A stretch of 13,113 nt of DNA from Phoronis ovalis (lineage: Eukaryota; Phoronida; Phoronidae): assembly GCA_028565635.1 (NCBI GenBank), contig JAOXYB010040373.1, positions 1 through 13,113 on the forward strand. Reading direction: 5' to 3'. The translations under genes and the position numbers were made by a program. The notes under the pieces were generated by a model that saw only the letters and a program-made list of their open reading frames with translations, was not told the origin of the DNA and did not search any database. Positions 1 through 8,500 of this stretch are shown piece after piece; positions within the stretch are counted from its first letter, which is position 1, and each line of letters opens with the position of its first letter.

Positions 1-2120
1 AGTCTGCATCTTTATGAAATCATGCAGGAAATAGGGGGTTTGTCAATTAATGGAACAGCCGTGAGAAGATTATCTTCTTGATGATTTAATTAGCTAACTC
101 GACAGCAATATTCATAACTGACTTGTTGAATCTTAAGTCTTAATGACAGGAAATTATTCATATACAATTTATAAATATCCATTGCAATGATAACGTTTTG
201 AAGAAAAAATTGAACTACTACTTCAATAGAACTATATCGGACATTTTTATGTTTGTATTTGATAAGCATCAATAGCAACTCAAAAGTTAAACAATGAATT
301 TGCGACATACAATCACGAGATTCATTAATCATTTAAAAGTGGATCCACTATCGTGTTTTTGTTATTAGAAAGTAATTTCACGTGATTTGAATTAAATGTT
401 TCACAGGTTTCCAAAACAGTCTCACTATGTTAAAAAACATATTAATCTAAGATAGTGAAATCCCCAATGTAATTTAGTGCTGGCAAGATCATATGTTTTC
501 ACTGGATTTAATTGGATTTTATTTTTTCTTGCAGAGCCAGCATTGGATTGTTATGCACGACCATAATGAAACGTCACTTTGTCTACATGTACAGCAAGTA
601 CTAGTGCTAGTATTCCAGTATCTAGATACCGGTAGATAGAAAGCTATAGAAAAAATGCCTGTTGTAATTCAACAAAACGCAAAATCTTGTGAAATTTGAG
701 TAGTTAGTTTTATGTCGTTTTATGTAATCTATGTAGTAGATTTTCAACTGTGGTACATTTAAAACCCAGTGCATTTTTTTCCTGAAATTCTCGGAGATTA
801 CATTATATCTAACAAATGCAATATATCGGTTAGATAAGTAGTAGTAATATTTACCTTTAAAATGTAGCATATTATAGCACGTTTTAGGAAGCAAGTGTGT
901 AATTAACTGAAGTATGCACAATCAAACAGTCTATTAATAGCACACCTAATTGATCGAAAACTGTATTTAATACCTTAGTTAACAGTTTATCAGTGTAAAA
1001 GTTTCTTTTGCACTTGATTGCATCAGTTTTAAAAATAGGAATTAATTCATTTTGTAGCTTTTATATTGTACAGTTTAGTTTCTAGTCATACTAAAGTTAA
1101 TTGTCAGTATCTAAAATATTTATTTTTTGGTGGAGAAAAGATGCACTTATAAATTTTAGTTTCTAATGGTTTTATTTACCGAATATATATCGCGATCTAC
1201 GTTTTTGAGAAGTCAACGATATTTCCATTATTCAGTAAACGCTAATTAAATTCCACACACGAGTCTGAAATGCCATGATGCACTGGGACATAGTAGCTTG
1301 TTAAAGTTTCAGAAAATATCTATTTTGTGTGAAAAAATGTAATGCGGATTTTTCACGATTTTATATTTAAAACAGTAACGAAACTCTTGCTAACAGAGTT
1401 AACAATGAATTATTATTAACATAAATAGTATAGATTATACCTATGTGCTGGCTAGTAATACAGCCCTTATTCACTCATTTACATACTATAGATTGGTGAA
1501 ACGTAGTTGTTTTAATAATCAATTATTTGTAAAGCATCTGCACTCTCTAATTGCGTTATACATGTCATGCCGAGACACTGAATCATTTCAATTTTCTATT
1601 TGCATTAAAGTGTTATTATCATGCATTATGAAGTAAAAGCCATCGACTTTTTTCTTCTATTATTTCGTGCATCTGATTTATTCGATAACTATAAATGCTT
1701 ATATTGTCTGCCTTTTTTGTTTGATAATCCAACCTTATTCATGAATCCACTAATTTAAATTTGCTGCATGCAATGATTTTCTAAAAAAAATATGCAGGGT
1801 GTTATGAAACCGGATATAAAGGAATTGTGCACATGCTCTTCATTCCCGATTTCAGTTGAAACTCTACTAAGTAAATGGGTCATCTTAAGCTTCAAAGTGA
1901 GCAACTTTTCAAAAGGCAAACCAACAAAATTAAAATTATGTATTCTTCTTGACCTTATTGTTGTAAACGTTTAAATGCCTTAGCAATTAAAAGCAGGGCA
2001 TAAAATGTAAACTTTCAGTTATTCTGCAGTGATGGTGGTAGGGGTATCCAGGCTGCTTACCCATATGTTACCTAGAATAAATTGCGATGCATTCACATAA
2101 ACGTGTTGTTGTACTACTCA
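1..2120. other. Intergenic region, no supported gene
   Basis: AT-rich DNA upstream of the FABP-like gene. Open frames here are short (under 100 codons) and their translations show no recognisable domain or composition typical of real exons. One good splice-acceptor-like tract ends at 534 and is followed by 34 open codons, but no matching upstream exon or homology is visible. The region probably carries the 5' regulatory sequence of the downstream gene, though I cannot point to specific transcription factor sites. Confidence 0.6.
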
Positions 2121-2121
2121 G

Positions 2122-2129
2122 TATTTATA
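2122..2129 (+). promoter_or_regulatory. Possible TATA box of the FABP-like gene
   Basis: The sequence tatttata lies 40 bases before the ATG at 2169. A start site about 25-30 bases downstream would give a very short 5' untranslated region, as is usual for genes of this family. AT-rich octamers are common in this window, so the call rests mainly on position. Confidence 0.35.
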
Positions 2130-2168
2130 GCTATACGGTCGTGTCGCTTCGTCCTAAAAATAAAAGAC

Positions 2169-2238
2169 ATGGACAATATTATTGGAACTTGGAAATTTGA
2201 ATCCGGTGATAAAGAGGATGAGATTGCAGCTGCAATGG
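2169..2238 (+). CDS. FABP-like exon 1
   Basis: Encodes residues 1-23 plus the first base of Gly24. The start is the first ATG after the possible TATA box and begins MDNIIGTWKF, where the family's first strand normally lies. The donor is G|GTAAGA at 2239, phase 1. The usual NFD at the start of helix 1 is replaced by KED, so the classical family signature is not matched exactly. Confidence 0.92.
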
Positions 2239-4492
2239 GTAAGAATATGATCCATTGTTTGTTCTCCGTATATTAAGTTATTAATTGATTCTACCGAAAC
2301 TAGTAAAACGGGGCGTGGTTGAACGAAAAACGGGGCGTGGTTGAACGAAAGTTTCATTGTAAAATGACGATAAAAGCAGATTTTCATTATTCTGTATGAA
2401 ACTAAAACCAATAAAATTAAACCAGCATAAACAATTTAATATTATTTTTGTTTTGTTGAGAGTTTTGTTATTTTTGTTTTCAGAACGCAAGCAACAAAAC
2501 AGAATATGTTTGCCACTTTTAATAAGATAGCAAGAGAAAACAAATTGGCAACAATTAGTTTTTTTACGATGCAGCTGAGTTAACAATTTAAAAACAAACA
2601 CATATCTGCTTTCTATTACTGAGATAAATGCTTTTGAATAATTTGTAGTCAGACGCTTAAATGTGTCCCCACAGGTAAAATGATTTGTACAAAAATGCCT
2701 GTTTACTATCATTCAGGTGTACCTGCTGACGCGAATCAAGCGATGAAACAAAATCGTCCTATTATGACATACTACCGTAACGGCGACCAATGGAGCATAA
2801 AGTTGGAAAGTCCGTTATTCACCAAGATTATGAGATTCAAGGTTGGGGAACCGTTCGATGATGCCCAACCTGATGGCACCAGTAATAAGGTAAGTTCTGT
2901 AGAAAAAACTTTTGGACTACTTGATTAAAAGATGCATTGTTAAGTTAACGAATGTAATTTGGTTGCAAGAAATATATAAATCTTGTATAATTTAAATTTG
3001 ACAATGTTACAGTTCGATACTTCTTAAATATTACGTCATCAGGGTTTTTGAAATATTTTATTTATTTTTTGGACTTCAGATCGTTACTTTAACAACGTGT
3101 TTTTTCAGATTACAATAAACTATGAAAATGGCGTGTGGACCGAAATTCACCAATTTTGCACCGGCGTAACTCTCGTTCAACACAAAAATGTTCAGGGAGA
3201 CACCATGAATGGGGTGAGTAGATGTAGAATGCGGTTGTAAATAGGGATGAGCGAGGTTCAAAGATCATTATCAATCCGTATAAACCTATACGACTTTTAA
3301 AAATACACCTTGCAAGGATACGTACGTGTTTACTGTTTTTCACACCTGTTACCAAAAGGTGCATTATTGCAGAAAATGTGCTAACTATGGGATGAACAAT
3401 GCCAACATTTTGTTTACCAGCGCGTTTACTATAATTATAGAGTAGTTGGATGCACATTTCCAAGTGCTTACAATGAGATAAGAGTGGGGTGTACATTTCC
3501 ATGATTTAGTTTTACACAGTGGTACGTTTTACATTTTGTGTTTTTACAAAGAGTCATATTTTTGAAAAGCCACGGGGCTCAACACTCTCATCAAGTTTTG
3601 TATGACACTTTGGGGGAAAGTCTCTTAACATAGGGCAGAACGCAGCTTGAAGTTAATAATACAATGATAGGATATGCATAAAGTTTGGATATAGCAATTA
3701 AGATGGCTGGGGGACTATAGGGGTTTTTTGGCGAGCACCGAGCATTGTGGTCTGTTAAGTCCGATCCATTGACTCTTAAATGCGAGCTTTCAGTTATCTT
3801 TTTGGCGACCTGTGTTTTTGCAATTTTTAAGTGCGAGCATTGCATCCTGGGAGGGACCCCCTACCCCCCTCATGAGTGTGTTAGAATAAATTGCATTATT
3901 AACAATGAGTTATCTCTAGTTGTTGAAGGCTGCGATGAAAATGTAACTATGCACTTCTGCTGTATATTCCAACTTAGAAGATGCTTTTGCTTGCACATGA
4001 GGACGCCACTGGCGAATCCCCAAGAGATCTCGAATTCTAAAATTAACTGTACAAACAACTATTCGCATGCATTTATAGTAGAGCATTCTTTTCAGCGTTT
4101 GAATGAATGAATAAATAAATAGGGCAAGTACACGAAACAGGACGAAACAGCGCCTTGTCATAGTCCATTCACAGCATGCAACGTGCTAAGAACGTATGTC
4201 CACGACTGGTGGCTTCATCAAGTGCACGAAAATGGTCTTTGACGTACAATTAAATGCAACTTCACTTGGTTTCGTTTAATAATGGGTTAAATAAAACCTG
4301 CAGTTATGCAACACGAAACCATAGTGTCATATTTCGTGGTAACGGTTAAAGATAATCATTTTTAGTCAAGCGAACATATCAATTAAAGAAGGTTTATTCG
4401 CGAATCGATTTATATAATGACTTTATTTTTACTGTTTTTAGCAAATATCAATCCAAGGCATCCAGAGCATTGCAGTATACAAAAGAGTCTGA
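2169..4492 (+). CDS. Intracellular lipid-binding protein (FABP/CRABP family), complete four-exon gene
   Basis: The coding exons are 2169-2238, 2717-2889, 3109-3213 and 4442-4492, joined by GT-AG introns in phases 1, 0 and 0. They give 132 residues, the standard family length. The family forms a ten-strand beta-barrel that carries fatty acids, retinoids or similar ligands in the cytosol. Visible hallmarks are the N-terminal GTWKF strand (residues 6-10), a helix-turn-helix lid (about 15-36), FKVGEPFDD (64-72), the NG turn before strand G, and the C-terminal VYKRV. The exon plan, including a 173-nt exon 2 joining as MG|VPAD, matches vertebrate FABP genes. There is no signal peptide. Both arginines that bind the ligand carboxylate in typical FABPs are replaced: Gln105 (usual Arg106) and Ala127 (usual Arg126). 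The tyrosine of the Arg-x-Tyr motif is kept (Tyr129). The family call is firm; subtype and ligand are not. A retinol-type, neutral-lipid or other ligand is possible. Confidence 0.93.
2305..2348. repeat. 22-bp tandem duplication in FABP intron 1
   Basis: Two consecutive copies of a GC-rich unit containing acggggcgtggttgaacgaa, with exact matching across the unit and a period of 22. It stands out from the AT-rich intron around it. GGGCGTGG resembles a GC-box or KLF-type site, so an intronic regulatory role is conceivable but unproven. Confidence 0.85.
2717..2889 (+). CDS. FABP-like exon 2
   Basis: The exon is 173 nt, encoding the end of Gly24 to Lys81. The acceptor is attcag at 2711-2716 and the donor AAG|GTAAGT at 2890. 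I chose this acceptor because it restores the family's 132-residue length and the helix-turn-helix lid (VPADANQAMKQNRP). An upstream in-frame acceptor, cccacag ending at 2674, would lengthen the exon to 215 nt and add 14 residues to the lid. It is less likely as the main form but cannot be excluded as an alternative. Confidence 0.88.
3109..3213 (+). CDS. FABP-like exon 3
   Basis: Thirty-five codons (residues 82-116), acceptor ttttttcag ending at 3108, donor GGG|GTGAGT at 3214, phase 0 at both ends. Strands G to I are recognisable from ITINYENGVWTEIHQF and TLVQHKN. The position of the usual ligand-binding arginine in TLVR is glutamine here. Family exon 3 is usually 34 codons, so this one is one codon longer. 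Confidence 0.9.
3214..4441 (+). other. FABP-like intron 3 (1,228 bp)
   Basis: This is the longest intron of the gene. The stretch from about 3700 to 3870 is GC-richer than its surroundings, with runs of G and C (gggggact..., ggagggaccccctacccccc) and two copies of an aaRtgcgagc motif near 3779 and 3829. That looks like a decayed mobile element, but no family is recognisable. The open frames here, on both strands, show no known domain. A short imperfect TGAA/TAAA simple repeat lies near 4103-4122. Confidence 0.5.
4442..4492 (+). CDS. FABP-like exon 4, with stop
   Basis: Sixteen codons and TGA at 4490-4492, after acceptor ctgtttttag ending at 4441. It encodes the last strand, QISIQGIQSIAVYKRV. 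It aligns with the family C-terminus, where R-x-Y normally contacts the ligand carboxylate. Here the arginine is Ala127 and the tyrosine Tyr129. The length and phase-0 junction match the family's usual last exon. Confidence 0.88.
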   Translation, partial: QISIQGIQSIAVYKRV

Positions 4493-4611
4493 GGAGATAA
4501 CTATGGAATTATGGAAGACTGGAAAACTAAATAATGTTCTAAAAATATAAAATACACCAGCTAGTAACGGTTATACATGGCTTTATTTTTAATAAGAGGA
4601 AGTTACATAAC

Positions 4612-4617
4612 AATAAA
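4612..4617 (+). terminator. Poly(A) signal of the FABP-like gene
   Basis: AATAAA 120 bases after the stop codon, followed by a GT-rich stretch (gtgttgctggttc) suited to 3' cleavage. A second AATAAA at 4901-4906 could serve a longer transcript. Confidence 0.6.
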
Positions 4618-4935
4618 CAAGTGTTGCTGGTTCATTTGTACTCTGCATAGAGCATTCACGCCAGAGCTCAGTTATATTACTTTTTTAAAAACTATCGTGT
4701 AATTTTTTTGTGTGTTACACGTAATTTTCATTTTTTAAAAATTTATTTCTTCAACGTGACATTTACTCTATCGTACATGTATGTATACATTGCTTGATTT
4801 CTAACTTCCGTTGCGATGGTATGATTTTAGATGTGGAAGATTGTCTTATTTGTTATATATTTTACATCTGTGGATTTGTCATTTTCCGTAACACATAGTA
4901 AATAAAAATCTAAAGTTGCAAATTAATGATGCTGA

Positions 4936-4941
4936 TTTAAT
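4936..4941 (-). terminator. SMN1: Candidate poly(A) signal for SMN
   Basis: On the - strand this reads ATTAAA, the commonest variant signal, about 575 bases after the SMN stop. I saw no canonical AATAAA on this strand between the SMN stop and here. The next is at 4582-4587, inside the FABP-like gene's 3' untranslated region. Confidence 0.3.
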
Positions 4942-5515
4942 GGTCCCAACCTATTATCTCAGCAGGTAAGCACAAGTCATGCAGATGCATGATCACACAA
5001 TAATAATTATTTTTTGTAGAACTTGTCAGAACGCATTCGTGTACAAATATATATTTTGGAAAACAAGTAAAATTCAACATTATAAATGACATGATTTGCG
5101 TATTACTAATAATCTATTCAAATCAGTCATAAAACAATGGTTGAAAAACTTTGTTGTGTGGAGCTAGTTCCTTTTCTTGCATTCGACAAGAGTTGTGACA
5201 TTTGTAATTATTCAAAACATATTTTTGGCTGACTTTGCTCGAAGCTTACCTTAAACAAATGTAAATAATAGATATTTAAAGAAATACATGGTTTTTAAAT
5301 TAGTACATGTAAATGTACTTCATATTTGAGCAAGGCGAGATATAACACACTCTATACTTCATAAACAAATCATATATTTTGTGTGTAAGTTGTGAAAATC
5401 ACGCCGAGATATTTGGTTGAGACCATTGCAAAATGTTGAGCTTGAACTTGGGTTCTCCAGTACAACAGTTGTCCTCAAGCCACCTGAAGTTCACTGCAAA
5501 TTAAATTAGATCCTG

Positions 5516-5593
5516 CTATGATGGTTCTGTGGGTCTATCAGCCGTCTGTGATGATGCTGAGGAAACCTGGCATTTTCTACCCTGTTTTAAACC
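5516..5593 (-). CDS. SMN1: SMN final coding exon (human exon 7 equivalent)
   Basis: The acceptor tttttcag is followed by GGTTTAAAACAG, very like the start of human exon 7. It encodes GLKQGRKCQ and a Ser/Thr-rich tail, then stops at TAG (5516-5518) after 25 codons; the human tail is 16. The glycine completing the YG box (human Gly279) is present. The human QNQKE cytoplasmic signal is not evident. Confidence 0.88.
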   Translation of the reverse strand, partial: GLKQGRKCQVSSASSQTADRPTEPS

Positions 5594-8500
5594 CTGAAAA
5601 ATAAATCCAGATTGTTAGTCTCTTCATACATATCTCAAAGATACGAAAATGCATTGATGTTGCCTGGTTTATATTCGATTAAAGAAAAATGAGACAAATT
5701 TTATGAAAAGATTGATAATTTCAATTAATTTTATTTATGATAGGTCGCCTAGTAGACAATTTTGAATGAAATAAATAAAACAACTTATTTTAAATTTTCC
5801 ATGAATATTTATTCATATCTGGCAGAAGTTCAAAGACAGACCATTAATACTAACATAGATAGCTGGTGAACAACACATATGTTAAACTTAATAACAAAGC
5901 TGTCACAATAAGGACTACAGACTTGACAGCGTTGGTGCCTGGTTATTTAGGTTGTTGCAGCAAAAATATAGGGAATAGGTATTTTTTTTTCTATAAGAGC
6001 GTGTTATTCAAAATGAAAAATCCCTTTCCATCCCCTTATATCGTTTTTATGTAACAGCCATCAGCTTTCAACTTCCAGCGGAGGAAATGTTCTAGTAAGT
6101 TCAGACATAGTCGTGACCTTCATACTAGTACTGCAATGTGCAATTGACAAAATTGCTGCTAAAATAACAATGTTGGCCAAAAATGTTTAGATACTTCTGA
6201 ATACCAAAAAGTAATACACATTTATATTACTATTAAGTACTATAAATGATATTAATGTGACATTTTTTTGGAAATAATGATCATTTATTCCAGAGCCCAG
6301 CAAAAAAATGCATATAATTTGGTCTTAAATTTGTCACAGAGTGTAGGATAGCGCTCTCTATATATTTTGATTGGTCAATGCCTGCTAAGTCGAAATGTCA
6401 GTCTCATAGGAGCTTAGAATGAAGTTGTTTTAGTCGTATGCAGATTCTCTACTTGATGGCTTTAACCATATGCAGTTGGGTGTTATTATTATTATCAAAG
6501 TACACACCTGATAATACCCTGTATGATAACCACTCATATACCATGCTATTAACATAGAAGACAAGGCCTCGTTGTCGCCATTAATCACAGTTTCTTCAAG
6601 TACCGGGGGAGGAGGAGGGACGGATGGTATTCTTGGTGGAGTACATCCTGGGTGTGGAGGAGTTGTCCATGGAAATGATGAACCTGATGGTGATGGGAAT
6701 GGCATGGCAAAAGGCTGCAACATGACAATATATAGTTATGTCTCTATCAAAATTTAATACAATTATGTATGTATAACAAGGTCTTTAAAAAAAGACAGGT
6801 AAGACAATTTTAGAAAGTATTAATATATGTTACGGGCTAAACATTACCCTTATACTCTATACACAAAATATTAAAAAATTGACATATTGTTTGTACGCTG
6901 TACAGGTTAAATGTACCTTACTCGTACATAATTTGTGTACAGCACATTGTTTACTGAATGAAAGCAGAATATATCACTAATTGAATGGAACATTTACTTA
7001 ATCTGTCTATGACTGGCAATGGCTATTCAATACAACTTAGAAGTGTTAGAGTTTACTTGTACTTCAAACATTTTCAACAGGTAAATTTCACATGACTGAA
7101 ATAGATTGAAACAGAAAAACTAACCTATACAAGACTGTGTTGAAAAACTGAGACACTTTACAGAATTAAGCAGTACAGCAACCATGTTTAATTAAACCTA
7201 ACTTATGAAAGACAAGAAATCAAGGAACACCTCAGTCATTTTAATGAAACCTAACATTGTCACCTCAAAAAAATTAATACCACAAGAAATGAGATAATTA
7301 CATTTTTTTGCATTTACTGAAGATAACTAATTTAATTTGCATACTTCATAGTCTTGATAAAATGTCATTATTTAAAAGCATGGTTCGATGACGTTATATT
7401 TATAAGCCACTAATAAGGTTGATACCAGCTGTAAGAAACATTCAGTTGTTTTTTTTTATAAATTCAGCGTAGTTAGTAATACCGTATTTTCTCTAATAAT
7501 CAAGTGTGGACTCCTAATATGATATGATCATTTAACATTTTTCAAGCTTTTTTGTGATGCATAAGGTAGACTTGTAGCTAATCAATAATTAAGTAATACA
7601 TTTATATGTGTACAGAGTGACAAGAAATAACGTGAAGGATTCTGAATCGAATTTTGCCATTTTTAGAAATAACATAGAACACAATGATACTATGATAAAC
7701 CCTATATCACCATATCTATATATTTGGAGAACTTATTAGAAACAGTTCTTGTAATATTTGGGTAAATATTAGCATGCATTTTTTACAGGCTTGGTTTGTC
7801 AGCTAAAAAATGCAATATAATAAGGATAGCCTAGGAGTAATATCCCCATGTCAATGAAAAACAGAATTCAAGAACAAATTATGTATTTGATGTATAATCT
7901 TGATATATATATATAACAGATTATCCAGAAACGACTACATCTTTGAAATACTGTTAATATCCAATGCATAACAATTCATTGCATAGACTGAACATAGAAA
8001 ATTATTGCAGCAAATAAATTCACAGGTGCTTTGAATGAGCAAGAGATATGCTTGCAGAGGAGTAGGTTGTTTTTTTATTATGTCTTGTTATTTGCTGTTG
8101 TAGACAGATTATCTTACATTTTTCTATTTCATTCACATCGTTAAATACATTTTAGTACATGTTCTAATTAACTGAAACTTGTCTACTAACCTCTTATTAT
8201 AATAAAGGCTTGAACAGCAGATTTAAAAATAGGCCATAAAACAATTTTTCTGGAAAACGACAAGTTTTTGCATCCTGTACCGAATATGAAGCTGATCAGG
8301 TAAAACTGAAGCTGTTATCATGAGACAAAGGAAAGTGTGACATATGACGATGTCGATGCATAGCCTAGAACTACACCCCCAGCCACTATGTGGATGGGCA
8401 TAAAAACAATTTGGAAAAGCGTAGCAGAAGACATACATTTTTCTTAATGTCGGCTTATCATTTTTTATATGCCCCATTAGAAGGTTGAAAAACATTTAGG

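Noticed and set aside
535-639. Possible terminal exon after a strong acceptor-like tract (ttttttcttgcag)
   Set aside because: The 34 open codons show no homology or composition I recognise, and there is no visible upstream exon. Such tracts arise by chance in AT-rich DNA.
2675-2889. FABP-like exon 2 as a 215-nt exon with a 14-residue lid insertion
   Set aside because: The acceptor at 2717 gives the standard 173-nt exon and 132-residue protein, so the insertion is kept only as a possible alternative form.
3745-4110. 121-codon + strand open frame in FABP intron 3
   Set aside because: It is Cys-rich but has no known domain. It overlaps a probable decayed element and is not supported by a promoter or by homology.
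3916-4161. 81-codon - strand open frame in the same intron
   Set aside because: No recognisable motif; overlaps other frames of similar length, as expected by chance.
6572-6757. Gly-rich + strand open frame
   Set aside because: It is the antisense shadow of the SMN proline-rich exon; glycine codons mirror proline codons.
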